From Struthio camelus (taxonomy: Eukaryota; Chordata; Aves; Struthioniformes; Struthionidae), in assembly GCF_040807025.1 (NCBI RefSeq), contig NC_090956.1:2406517-2470516 (forward strand): a stretch of 64,000 bases of DNA, in the 5' to 3' direction. The notes below the pieces were generated by a model. The model was given only the letters and a program-made list of their open reading frames with translations. It was not told the origin of the DNA and did not search any database. Shown here in pieces: positions 46,801 to 58,900 of this stretch. The position numbers and the translations under genes are program-made. Every line of letters begins with the position of its first letter. The first letter of the stretch is position 1.

Positions 46801-49800
46801 CCTGAGGGCGAGCAGGCAGAGCCCTGATCCAAGCCAGGGACGTGGCTGTGTCACTCTGATCGTTCCCAGGTCACGCTGCGTCCCTCTTGGACCAGGACAT
46901 TTTTTTGTTTTCAGAGTAGAAGCTACAACTAGAGGTTTAGTAACTGATATGAAAAATGGTCAATGAGCGTTAATGCTAGCCGTCACGGTCCTTCTTGCAG
47001 TGAGAAAGTGTCTAGGCAGTCCCTTTTCTGTGCTCCTCTTCCTGATGGAAAACGCTGTGATTTTTGAGAGGCATTTGTGGTGTTTGAGGTCAGAAGCCAG
47101 ATGGAAACCAGCCAAAAGAGCAAACGCGCTTGTCTCCATGTTGACGTTAAGGACCTCGCCTCCCTGCGTGTGCTCCCACCCCTCGCTGCCTCCCCCTTTG
47201 CTAATCAAACCTTATTTTATCCTCTTTAACTTCCACCAATCTGGCTTTTCTCCGGCTTGCCTGTTTTCTCCTTCCTGCAGTGGGCTCTTTGCTGGCGTTT
47301 CCCGGCCGTGCCCCTCTCCTGTGCGGCCACTGCATCTTATCCGTGACGGGCAAGACGTCGCGAACAAAAAAGCAGAAATCCCAGAGAGACTTGTTCTCCT
47401 GCGTCTTTTAGGAACTTTTGAAATGCTCGCCCTAAATCAGAATGATGTGACTCTTTCCTTTCCTATATGTATTTAAAAATAATAATAAGGGCAAAGCACT
47501 TCTGAGGTTAATGCTGCAAAAACGCCCTGCTGTGCCAAATCCCTTCCATTCTTCTAAGGGGCTTAGTGAGATTTTTTTCAGTCTAAATACCCATTTTTTT
47601 TCCTCTCTCTCTCTTTTGGTGATGGTTCTTACCTCCTTTTTTTGCCCTGCTGAGTTGGCCCTTCCCAGCAGTACATTGAGACACCAGCAGCAGCCCCCGC
47701 TGCTCGCTGACGCCCAGGGTTTTACCTCCCCTGCAAGACCGCAGAAGCAGCGGTTGGCAGCTCGGCCGCCGTGCGTGTCGCCCGCCTGCCGACGGCTGCT
47801 GGGTCCCGTGCTGCCGGCTTATCTAGTCATGCTGGTGCCAAAGGGGGACTTGTTTTGCTTTAATTGGATTAAAGGAAAGGAAATAGTTGCTTTTTGGCTC
47901 TTACTGCAGATGCCAAGAGCCAGCAGAGAAGGGAAGGAAGGTGCTGGAGGCTTTGCTGGGGGAAGGAGGTGGTGCGCTCTTTGGCTTGGTCAGTGGAGGC
48001 TGCGTTGCCCAAGGCAGATTCATTTCTCACCGGCAAAAAGCAGGAGTGAAGGGAAGTCCAGTGCTTGGCAGCATGGACCCTCTTTGCAAAGCAAAACCTA
48101 TTTCTAAGGAATTTTGCCGTAAACGTCTTGCAGTGGGTTAAGCGTTGAGGACGTATCCACAACGTAAAGCTGGTGTCAGTTAGCGAAGGGACAGGTTCTT
48201 GCAGGTTCACAGCGCTAACGGCAGGCGACGCAGTGTCTAGCCCGAGCTCCCTGCAGGCATCGATGCTCCTCCCCGCCTCACGGCCGGCCAGGAGCCGCCA
48301 GCGTCACCAGGTTGTACGGCATCTCCCACGCTGTGGCTTAGCGGTGTAGTAGAGCTAAGCCTGGAGGTGGTTGTGCTTGTCATCAGACAGCTCGCAGAGA
48401 GGCTTTTTTATATGTTGTGACTGATATCCCCATTCACGCGTGCCCAGAACAGCTCGGATGTCATCCCTACCGCTCCGGAGGCCGGAGCGATCTCCGACCG
48501 CTTCACAGCTCCCCTTCGGCTGCCGACCTCGGCCCGGTCATGCTGGGGTGAGCTCCTGGGTGCTGCGTCAGGATGAGAGACAACAGACTAGCTCTATCGG
48601 TCTTGTTCCTGGATTTATATATCAATAGTGTGTCATCACAAAACTTCAGACTTCTTCATGCTTTAAGCATGTGCAGAGCTGGAAACGCTTCCAGGGTTTG
48701 AGGAAATATTGCAGTAACACAGACCTGACCCATAGCTTGGAGCAATGCTGATGTCTTCCTGGTACAAAAAAGTTAATTAAAAAAAATTAGCCTCTGTTAA
48801 ATCAAACAGCTGTATCTAATTACAGTGAAGCGTTTTATTTTTTCATGGAAACGCCTAAGGGACCTGCTGAGGTTGTAGCGAGACATCCTGCCATCCCCAC
48901 GCTGGGCTGCTAGTCCAAAAGCTGCAGAGTGTAGAAAACGCGTAGGAGCAGCATGGTGCCTCTTTTCAGTGACTGCAGTGTTTGAAACAGGAGCGATGTT
49001 TTTAAAGCAAAGCTAGGTTTTGGAAGAGTTTACTTTTCCTACGGTGGCAGGTTTGGTGCCCATCTTGTTGCTTTCCTGCTTGTCTTTAAAAGCAGCTCAG
49101 TGACCACATGAGGAAAAACTGGAAGAGAAAGGACTTTTTGAACAGTAGATTTGACAACTAGTTTCTAAATGACTACGAGTCCATCCAACATGTGCGTTTA
49201 TTCCCTTTATTTGAATGGAAATGATATCAAATGCAGATAAGGTATGAAATATTTATAACTGTCAGATGAACTAAATCAGGTGGTTTCTAAGAAGTGCTCG
49301 AGCTGTCTTTGCTCTAACTGTCCTGAAAAAGGCTTAACTCCTTAATGGGGCTGGTGCACCTGATCTGGATAAAACTGCTATGATTAACCAAAATGGCTGT
49401 TCACAGCTGTAAGTCAATACAACGAACAATGGTGTTGGTCATAATCTTTTTCTCTCCTTTTTTCCCTGTGGTGCTGCAAAGGATGCTGTAGTGGGAGGTG
49501 AGGCAATTGATTTAAGGTGAGGCTGAACTGGATAGTGTTGTAAGAGCTCAGGAAGAAAAGGAGGTAGCAAAATGCTGTTGTGGACCAAACTTGGTGCCAG
49601 GAGCTTGGTTTGGAACCAACCAGTATGTGATTTCCTGTTCTTGCATTAAAACTGAGATTAAGAAGCACATCATCTCTTTTGAATTCTCATTGACTTGAGA
49701 TCCGCTGAAGTGAGGTGGGTATGCACTTGAGGCACCTTTTGCCGGGTTGCTCCTAAAACTGTGGTCGTGCACGTGGACCTCGGAGGGGTAAAGGTGGGGA

Positions 49801-52800
49801 ATGTGAGGCTTCACCCCAACGGCAGAGAGGCGCAGCACGGGGATGGGGCCAGATGTGCTCCCAAACCTCGCCGCGTTGGCTGTGGGACCTGGTGGGCCGT
49901 GAGCCCCCTTCTGCACCGCCGGTGGATGGTGGGGCTGCCTCCTGCCACCAGGGTTGCAACGCAGCAGATGCCTGAGTGGCGAATCTGACTGACTGCTTTC
50001 TAAAATTTTTCATGTTGATTTCTTGTCTGTCTTTGGTTTTTTGCCCTCTTCGTGCACCCTCCTGTTAATGAAGGAACATGGAAGATGTCTGCAGGTTCCC
50101 CGACCTCCCAGCTCGGAGGCAGCTCACCTACCAAGCCAAGCAGCTGATAGCCAGAGAAATTGAGCTGGAAAAGATGAGAAGGATGGAGGCTTTGCTCCAG
50201 GCGCGAAACGTCAGCGAGGTAGGCACGGCGAGAGCGGGGCCAGGGCTCAGCTCTGAGACATCCTGGGGTTTCCGGGGCCAGCTGTGCTGGATTCATTGCC
50301 TGGGGTGTTGGTTGAACAAGTGGGGTGACAGCCCTGGGACTGTGCTGGGGACATAGTCTTTCTAAAGCAAGGTTGTCAGCGTGCATGCGGAGATGCTGGT
50401 AAGGAGCCAGACGGTACTGCCCGCAGCTGAGAAAGGGCCTGGTGGGATGTCTCAGTGGAGCCCTGCTTGTGCCACAGGTCTGGGGTTACAAAAAGCTGCT
50501 GCTCCCTGTCCTGGCCCTGGCTGATAGCAGCTGCCCCTCTGACCGCTGATGGCAGCAAAGGAGAGGAAAAGCACCAGCTGGCGACTTCCCGACAACGCGC
50601 CGTGCAGGCTGGTGGCTTTCGTTCTGCAAATGAAAATCCAGGATTAAAATCCACCCTCCCCCGCCCCAATCCCGGGAGCCCGCACACTTGCACATCTGTC
50701 TCTGGCTTACGGCGTATGCAGTGGAGTACATCAGCTTTGCAGGTGGTGAGCCCGAGCGGCTCATCCTCTTGCAAAAATCCTGGGAATAAACGCTCCCCGT
50801 GGGTTAAAGTGGGAGCGGGCAGAGGCAGGGCTGGGTGCCGCCGTGGGGCACTGGCGGACTCTGGCTGGGGGCTGCCGCGGTGCGAGAGGGGGAGCCGAGC
50901 GGAGCTGACACCCCGGGCAGGGGTTAGGTGCCAGCAAGGCCTTTTAGCGCTGCTGGGGGCATGGAGGGAGAGGAGCATCCCCCCAAGGCATGTCAGGTTT
51001 TTGTGACTCGGCTCCTTTTTTAATTGCTCCCTTCTCCTAAAGCAGCTCTCCCAGCAGCGTCCGTGCCCGTCCTTCCCCTCCCGCAGCCCTCGGCAGGGAC
51101 CCTCCGCCTGGAGCCCAGCCAAAGCGGGAACGTGCAGATGGGGAGGCTCGGAAATGGCATCGTTTCAGCTTGTGTAATTTTAATGACTTGCCAGTGAGCC
51201 CTGCCGTGGTGCAGCGGGGAGCTCATTAATCCGCGAGCATCCCTCTTGCAGCAGAGCGTGTTTCTCGGGGAGCGCGTGTATGGCAAAGAGGTGGTGTAAG
51301 AACCTCTCTGAAGGATTCGTGTTTGCATGGTGCCGACCTTGAAGTACAAGGCAAAGAGACAGAAAACATGTTCTTGAAGTGCTGCCTTGGGTAATCCAGC
51401 GTTACTGCTGGGAGACAGAAAATACTGAAAAATGCTCGCCAGGTCACTGGTGTATTGTAAACCAAACAGATGGCAATAGATGCCGGGGGGATAGGGCAGC
51501 GGAAATACGCCCGCTTGCCTGGGCAGCAGAAGGGGGAGAGTGTGGGGCTGAGGGGTGACCCCACCGCGGGACCCCACTGGCTGGTGGACCTGAGCTTTGG
51601 AGGGGTGGTGGCCAACGAAGGCTTCCTGCAGTAGAGTCTGATGCTGAGTTTTTTATCAGTGATAGGCCGCGCTGGCTTGTCTTCCCAGGTAGGAAATGCA
51701 TTTGTGTGTATTTTAAACTCTCTGAAAATAGAAGATAGAAGCTCTCAGCTGAGGGATTTTTCTCCCTTGGCTTGGGCACTGCCCTCTCTCCAGGAGATGG
51801 AGGGAAAAGGGGCAATTGCAGATGCAAGGTTCCTCGCTCAAGCCGACCTCTCTCCCTCCAGGAGCCTGGGACTGGCCTCGGTGAAACGGAGGCGAAAGCA
51901 GATGCGAAGCCCGTGGCGCCCCAGACCGCTCTCCGCAACCACGAGCAGCGCCTGGAGCACATCGTGAGGAAAGCCACCGCGGGTGAGAAGGTGAGGATGG
52001 TGCCGGGTGGCTGAGACCTCCCCACCGCCCAGGGGAGGTGAATCGAGGCTGCGGGAGATGCTAGCAGAAGCTTTATGGAAAGAATATGGGAGGATTGTAG
52101 TAGTATTTATTTAAGAGAATGAAGCTGCCTGGTTTGCGCTTTCCCCATGGGGCGATGTGCTTCTCCCCCCGCCGCGTGGTGAGCTCGGGTCCCGTGGGGG
52201 CATTTCAACAGCGGGGCCAGCTCTGACGCCGTGTCAAAGCGTGCTGGACCACGCTCTCTTCCCGACTGCGGGCTCCCGAGGAAGATGAGGCGTCCCGGCT
52301 CGCCCGTAAGAGCTAGGAGCAATGCTGACATCTCATCAGCCTCCCAAAACGGAACGAGATTTCAGCACCCAGGCTTCACTGCTGTTGAGTGCAGAACGGC
52401 TTCCACGTTTTTTTAACCTAATTTCTTAGCAGTTCCTACTATAAAGACTAATACTTTATGCTTGATCTCTCAGCCTTGTCTCAAAGCCCTGACCCTTAGC
52501 TGCTGGCACCCACCCTCTCGCCGTTTGTTTCTTTGGCGTAGCCTCTTCCCACAGTATCTGGTAGTATAAAATAGCTGAGACTCTGGCCCCGAAGGTGCAA
52601 TTATTGTCTGCGAGGTCGCAGCAGCCTTCGCTGCAGGATCAGTCCCAGGCGAGAGCAGCCGTGTTTACGGAGGAGATGTAACCGAGAAGTTTCCCGGCCG
52701 TCACCCTCGTCGGCGCTCGGGGATTTAAGGAGCGGGGAGCCGCGGGGCGGCCGCCGGCCCCGGACGAGGGCCACGTCCGCGGGACGGCAGATGCCAGCAC

Positions 52801-53812
52801 GCCACGTGCCTCCGACACGGGTTACGTTACCCCGGGGGAAGCGGCGGCGGTGCCGGGCCCCGACGCCAGGCGGGAGCAGGGGGCTGCCGGCAGCTAGCGG
52901 GGGGAGGCAGCCTCCGGCTGGGGCTTGTTCAGCGCCGGGGCTCTCGCACCGCGGCCGGGCTGCTGCTTTCGGCATCCCCACAGGCGCAGTCAAGCCTGCC
53001 CTTCGCTAAGTTTCTTTTCCCTCCTGGATTTTGAATGCTGTTTGCATTTTTACCAAAGCCGCTCACCCTTTTTGCAGAGATTTGCATTCGGTTCCCGGCT
53101 GGGTTCCCCGTCCTGCGGCGGACGGTTGAATGGGTGAAGGGGGAAGCAGGGCCGGGGCGCTCTCCTGAGCGGTGCTGTGAGCGGTCTTTGGCCAGTACCT
53201 GCGGCTCGTTTGGCTTTTAATTACATAGACCTGAGCGACAGCGCCTGGGGTAACAGGCATCTGGTGTTGCACGGAGCTGGCAGAAACACCCTTCGTACGT
53301 TTTTTGACCGTCTCTGCATACGCGCTCTTAACGCAGGCAGCAATAAAGCTGCGTTAACCTTCTTTTTTTTCCTGCTTTTTGCAGCCTGAGACCGACTTCT
53401 TTGGGCGCCCGCTCGTCAGGAAGGCGGCAGCCCCGGCCCTGGGTAGGTGCGGGGGGATCGCGGGTCCGCGGCGCTCGGCAGGGCGACCCAGGAGTGGGGG
53501 GTTTAAAAGCGAAGTGACTCCCGCCGCAGCGGGGCCGGGGGCGTCTGGGCACGCGGCCCTGCGTTTCGGGCAGCCTCGGAAAGCCAGAGAGCTGCCTCTT
53601 AAGTTTTTGTAACTTAAAACTAGAGTTTTTGCAAATTGTGGTCACTCAGCCGTCCTCCCCCTTCCCCCCGAACAGCCTCCCAGCCCGCCGAACAGGACCC
53701 GATCGAAAAGCAGATCGGGAAGGCCGTGGGCAAGAGCGACGTCTGGTTCCGGTTTAACGAAGGCGTTTCCAATGCTGTCAGGAGGAATATTTACATTAAG
53801 GACTTGCTGTAG
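37870..53812 (+). CDS. CHTF18: Chromosome transmission fidelity protein 18 (clamp-loader ATPase), 22 exons
   Basis: The large subunit of the CTF18-RFC complex, which loads PCNA and supports sister-chromatid cohesion and leading-strand replication. Exons: 37870-37963, 38051-38302, 38616-38757, 39845-40043, 40179-40268, 40473-40525, 41220-41364, 42075-42287, 43077-43174, 43270-43393, 43568-43701, 44124-44217, 44314-44412, 44606-44736, 45108-45267, 45554-45778, 45890-46039, 46362-46492, 50074-50218, 51862-51990, 53385-53442, 53676-53812. Total 3003 bp, 1000 residues; human is about 975. The AAA+ core is intact: Walker [10 protein letters not shown] at residues 402-410 and Walker B LIIDEID at 460-466. 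[13 protein letters not shown] precedes it and the C-terminus ends [11 protein letters not shown], as in human CHTF18. Intron 16 begins with GC instead of GT. The first two exons are very GC-rich and poorly conserved, as expected of a disordered N-terminus. Confidence 0.97.
46493..50073 (+). other. Long CHTF18 intron 18, no recognised content
   Basis: At 3.6 kb this is the longest CHTF18 intron; most others are far shorter. It splits CC|G of a Pro codon between exons 46362-46492 and 50074-50218. I see no transposon, RNA gene or second coding frame with family resemblance. Introns 19 (50219-51861) and 20 (51991-53384) are also long, and GC-rich in parts, with nothing recognised. Confidence 0.6.
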
Positions 53813-53947
53813 CGGGAAAGAAGGGAAAGCGAAGGCTTATGTACCAAACAGAAAGAAAAAGCTGACTTTCAGCTTTCTAACTAACAGAGGCGGTGTGTGA
53901 GGATGTTCCTGATTTTTTTTTTCTTTTGTACCTAGCTGTTTTGTAAA

Positions 53948-53987
53948 AATAAATAAGTGATAAAATAGAAAAATAGAAATAAATAAA
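53948..53987 (+). terminator. CHTF18 poly(A) signal cluster
   Basis: AATAAA occurs at 53948-53953, 53978-53983 and 53982-53987, starting 136 bp after the CHTF18 stop codon. The 3' UTR would therefore be short, around 150-200 bases. Confidence 0.75.
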
Positions 53988-54005
53988 CCATGAGGTCTAG
54001 CTCTG

Positions 54006-54011
54006 TTTATT
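54006..54011 (-). terminator. Candidate GNG13 poly(A) signal
   Basis: TTTATT on the plus strand reads AATAAA on the minus strand, about 500 bp downstream of the GNG13 stop codon. It lies only about 20 bp from the last CHTF18 AATAAA on the other strand. If both are used, the two transcripts overlap at their 3' ends. Confidence 0.5.
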
Positions 54012-54507
54012 TCACTTATAAACGCTTAGTTGTCATATTTTGCCTGTTTTGCTGCAAAATTGTATGTTCTACAGTTTACAAAAGGATATGTAAAATTACT
54101 GAAAACGTCTTATAAAAGTGTTCTTCCCTTATACTTTCAAAGAGGCTGTCAGGTTCACAGCAGTGGTGGCGGAGGCAAGGGAAGGTTTGTAATTGGAAAC
54201 TCAGGGATAACCCAAGAGGCGCCTTTGCCTGTTTGGTGTTGCTGCTTCCAGGTCCCGGCTGCAATGCAAATCAGTGTTTCTCTGAACAATTTTGCCCATC
54301 CTGCGTATGTTTTCTTTACCCGACATAAAAAAGAAACACTTCTACTAGTAGAAATAATAAGACAAGAGGAGGGTAGGGTTTTTGTTCAGTTGGTCATATT
54401 AGGAAACTAACTAATAAAAAAAAAAAAGTACATTCAGCATTAACGCAAGAGCAACTAAGTCAGTAGGAGCCGTTCTGCTGCCGGCTGGCGAGGTCGATGC
54501 GGGCCCA

Positions 54508-55942
54508 TCAGAGGATGGTGCATTTTCCTTTCTCCACCCACGGGTTGTTTTTCATCAGCTCTGGGTTCAGAAACGGGTCCTCGGGGATGCCATCTTCTAT
54601 CCATTTAACAAACCTATGGGGAGGCAGGGAGAGGGAGGGGGGTTAAGCATCCCAGGCCTTTGCCTTTATCCCTGCCTCCTGGGCCAGTGCAAATTAACCC
54701 TTCCCTTAATGGCTGTGTTTTGCACCGAAGTGGCAACATTCAGCCAAGCACTTCACAGCATTAATCCCCCCCTCCTGCCCCAGGGTGGGATGCTGTTCAC
54801 TTGGACCCAAAGCAGGGAAAAATGCAATGTTTTCGGTGCAGCTGCAGAACGGGGCAGGGGGAAGCTGCAATGCCGAAGTGCATCCGCACTGGTGTGCAGC
54901 AAAGCCAGGGTGCATCCTGTGCTGGTGTGCAGCACCACCCAGCTTGTAGCCTGCTCTGATTTGCAGCATCACCCAGGCTGCATCCTGCTCTGGTTTGCAT
55001 CACACTCAAGCTCTACCAGTGAGCTGGTACATGCCCAGCTGCGGGCTACCAGCTGCCTCCTGCACGCTTTGTTTGTCTGGCCCCTATTTTTGTTTCTTCC
55101 CTGCATAACACTGCCTGCATGTGCTGCCTAATCTTGTCTTTCATCCCCCTCCTGCCTGGGTCTCCGCCGCTGCTGCTGGACGGCAGGGCCGGGCCGATGC
55201 GCACCTCCCCGGCACGCACAGCGCCAGCGGCGCGGGGCAGCGCTGCGGCTGCTGAGTGCCAGATGGGCCTGGTTATAAAAAGCCTTTCGTCCCCAGCGCC
55301 CGTGGCTGCTGGCATGGGGACAGCCACGTGCCTGCTTCCGCGTTGTGGTTTAAAAGTTTCATTTTGCCAAAGTTGCCCTTTGTTTTCTGCCTCCCCCTTA
55401 GAAGACGCCAGCTTGCAGGGAAAGCCCTGGAGGCTGGGCCAAAACGCTTCACCAGCAGAAAGGTACAAAAGATGGAGGCGAAATGTCTTTCTTTACTTTG
55501 TTTTACAGTTTTAAGTGGTGTGATCTTTGCATTTTTTTTTGGGGGGGGGTCTGTACAGCCACCCCGACGCACACCAACACTTCTGGGGGGGGGGGGGGCG
55601 AGCTGGCCCTTCATGCACCCCACAGGCAGCAGCTACAGCAACATCTGGGTGGTTTTTAACCACATTACTGTGATTTAGCAGCAGAAAGGAGCCGCCAGGC
55701 CCCTCCAGCAGCCTCAGCACCCTGCATTTCACCCCCTCGCTCATGTTTGTACCGTTTTTGCCCAGCCCGACGCCCAGACCCGCGGCCACGAGCCGCGCGG
55801 AGAGGGCTGCTGGCCCCGCGGCCCGCCGAGACCCCCGCACTCACTCCGGGATGGTCTTGGACGACATCTCCCGCTTGTACTCCAGCTGGTATTTCAGGCT
55901 TTCGACCTCCTTCTTCCACTGCGGGAGGTCCCACTCATCCAT
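54508..55942 (-). CDS. GNG13: G protein gamma-13 subunit, 2 coding exons
   Basis: The gamma subunit of heterotrimeric G proteins. In mammals it pairs with gustducin and beta subunits in taste cells and also works in olfactory neurons and retinal bipolar cells. Exons 55942-55845 and 54613-54508 join through a split Glu codon (GA|G) to 67 residues, the same length as human. The start has a near-perfect context (gccgccATGG). An N-terminal amphipathic helix is followed by the family's NPW motif, and the C-terminus is CTIL: Cys64 is the prenylation site of a CAAX box whose final Leu favours geranylgeranylation. It converges on CHTF18. A 5' non-coding exon may lie upstream but is not identified. 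Confidence 0.97.
54879..55011 (+). repeat. Minisatellite, four imperfect copies of a ~34-bp unit
   Basis: Four head-to-tail copies lie at 54879-54910, 54911-54944, 54945-54978 and 54979-55011. Each begins tgcatcc or a variant, contains gctctggtttgcagca or a variant, and ends in acccagg or a variant. They sit in the single intron between the GNG13 coding exons. Copies differ by several substitutions, so the array is not recent. Confidence 0.8.
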
Positions 55943-58900
55943 GGCGGCCGGGCGTAACCGAGGGGCTCAGCGAGGAAGCGGCCGGGGCTGCAAGCAGGCA
56001 GAGCGGAGCTGTTTTGCACGGCTTTGCTGCTCTTCGCTGCTGCCCTGCTCTGTGCCAGGCTCCGGCCACTTCCCCAAGGCACCCCCTCACCCCGCGGCAC
56101 GGGCACAGAAACAACCTGGACCGGGTGCCCTGCTCGCACTCTGTCCCATCCCGCTGGCTCCAGCAGGAGACGGTGCCGGGCGGCCGCTCACCAGCCTCCC
56201 AGGCAGCTCGGGCCAACGGCTGGGCAGACACGGAGCTGATTCCCTGGCCGGGGCCAAGACGTCCACCCCCCCCCCCCTTCCCAGCTCCAAGCCACCTAAT
56301 TTTTGGCTCTAACAGGAGGCTGCAGCGTCCCCAGCCGCGGCAGAGCTGCTGGAGCACCCCAACTTCGGCTTTGCAAGGGGGCAAAGCTGAACTGCTGCCG
56401 GGAGCCCGAGCCGGGGATGGAGGCAGCTCTCGCCTCGCCACCGCTCAGCCTCCAGCTGCAAAAATAAAAGTACCAGCAGCTTCTCCAAGGGGAGAAGGGT
56501 GGAAAAGCCGGATCCTCACCAAGCAGCACGTGCAAAACCCCAAACGGCGGGCTGGCTTTTGGTGCAAAGGTGGCCGGTGGTGGGACGCCAGCCCCATCCC
56601 CAGCACGCCCTTACCTTAGACACAGAGCTGCCACGCTCCCGGGACACGGTTCAGGCACGGTCCTCGGTGAGCAGCCTACTGCGCCGCCAGCTTTCGGGGT
56701 TGTTTCTTGCTGCAGCAGACAAATGCAAAGCACACCCTGACCTCCCGCACCGCGAGGCCGCCCCGACACAGCGGGCGAGGGCCGAGCCGGTGGTGCCAGG
56801 CACACTCGCATGCAAATAAGTCACCTGGGGAAGCAGGCTACATTTGATTGCAATTTGGATTTTGGTACTGGCCAAGGTAGAGTGGCAGAAAATAATGCAC
56901 TGGATCCCACAAATGGATGGCTTTTGGTTTTGGGGGGGGGGGTGGGGGGGGGTCTATGGCTCTCCTGCCCGGCTAGCAGCCAAAGCAGGCGCCTGGCAGC
57001 AGGAGGGAGCCCGCGAACCTCATCGGTGCTGCCAGGCAGCCGGGCCCCGCACCGGTGCACCTGGACGGGCGCCTGCGGTTCGGGGCCGGTGGTGGGAACC
57101 CAGGGCAGGGTTTGGGGCCGGGGTGGGATTTCACTGCCCGGCCCGCCCGCAGCGCTGGCCGGGGAGCTCTGCCAGCGGCCGGCACCCCGCGCCCGCCTCC
57201 AGCGGGGAAACTGAGGCTCGGCCGGGAGGGGTTGGGGGGGGGAGGTCCCCTCCTCCATCCTGCCCCGACCCCGACCAACCCGGCGCCTGCTGGAGCCCCC
57301 AAAACCGCCGTGCCCGGGCAGGTGACCGCGGCCCGGCAGCTCCGCTCCGCGCTACGGAGCGCTCGGTGCATCCCGCCTCGGCGGGATGCTCTGGCAGGCG
57401 GCTGCCGGCCCAAACCCCGCCGCGCTCCGGCCGGGGCAGCGGCAGCGCCCCGCGGGGACAACGAGGCTCCCCGCTCCCCGCACCCGGCCCCGCCGCCGCG
57501 GCACCTACCGGGGCTGCGCGTCCTCGCTGCGCGCCGCCGCCCGCGCCCGCCGCTGCGGCCGCCGCCGGCGCTGGGCAGCGCGGCCCCCCCCGGCCCGGGG
57601 CCGGCGCGGTTCCCCTCCCGTTCACGTGAGCGGGCGGGAGGGGACGGGGCGGCCGCGGCTCCGCCCGGCCCCTCGGGGCGGCTGCCGGCCGCCCGGCCCC
57701 GTCCTGCTGCTTTGAGAGCGGAGCGGGGGGCGGCGGTTTCCGAGGAGGCGCATGGGGGCGCCTTGCTGCGCGTACTGCTAATTTACGGGGGGGGGGGGGG
57801 AAGAAGAAGAAAAAAGGAAAAGAAAAGAGGAAAAAAAGAAAAAAAATGAAAAAAAAAGAAGAAGAAGAAGAAGCCCGACACGGCGGCTGAGCGGCCGGGG
57901 TGGGGGTCGGGGGGGCCATAACCGCTTGGCAGCGGAGAAGAGTCAGGGGCAGCAGAAGGGGAGAAGAGCAAGGTGATTAAAGGCAATAACAATTAGTGTA
58001 AACCGGAGGGACATTAAGAATCAAGAATTGTCTACCCATAGATAATTATGGTGAGAAGCACTGTCTTGCTTTGGGGGGGAAAAAAAATTAAAAACCACAA
58101 CTTTCACCTGGAAAGATTGAGCAAAACCACAGGCCAGCCTGGGTGTCTGCCCTCTGTGCGTGGGGCCGAGCTGCCCACAGGGGCACCTGCCTCACTCGTG
58201 CACCGAGTTGTGGGGCCTGAGGGCCAAGGTAGCACTGCCAGCAGCCCCTGCAACCTGCTGCCGGTGGGGCGGGCGAGCAGCACCCGCTATAGAAATATGT
58301 GTTGAACCCAGCAGCCGCTACACCGCCTATTAATCACAGTCTGCTGTGTTGTATTCAAAGCACATCTTTTCCTACAATTTTTCTTTTCAAACCATAACCG
58401 GTCAGGACAGTATTATTATTTCGTACGGCAGGCTTCTTCATAACTTGAATTTATGTAGGGCTGACTTTTATAAAATCCATGCAGACATAGCTGTGTGTGC
58501 ACATGTATGTATTACATCGGGATGTGTTTGCATAGAAAAAGCTTACATCTGTATGGCTGTGCGTGTGCGTGTGCAAAATATTGGCACCGTGTGTGCATGT
58601 GTCTATGCACAGTGAGAACACGAGCTGCACCTTCTTCGCAAGCGCCCGCTATGGTCATGCCACCGCATGAGGCTGACATTACCAAAGCGCAGGTTTTCCC
58701 CTACTTTATCGGCAGCTTGTTTTGCACACGTGGGAGCAAATGCCCCGCGTTGCCCAGAGCACGCAGCGAAAAGGTGGGTTTTGCTCCCCGCATCTTGGCT
58801 GCGTCGTCCAGCCTCGGCGCCCCCGGCCGCCTTGCATCCCCGCGCGGAGGACGCACTGACGCAGAGCCCAGCGACGCGCCAGCGGGGAGGGCGGCGCGAG

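Noticed and set aside
57055-57919. Overlapping open frames of about 260 codons on both strands
   Set aside because: Very GC-rich Pro/Arg/Ala/Gly sequence open on both strands together is typical of a CpG island, and it runs into the polypurine tract.
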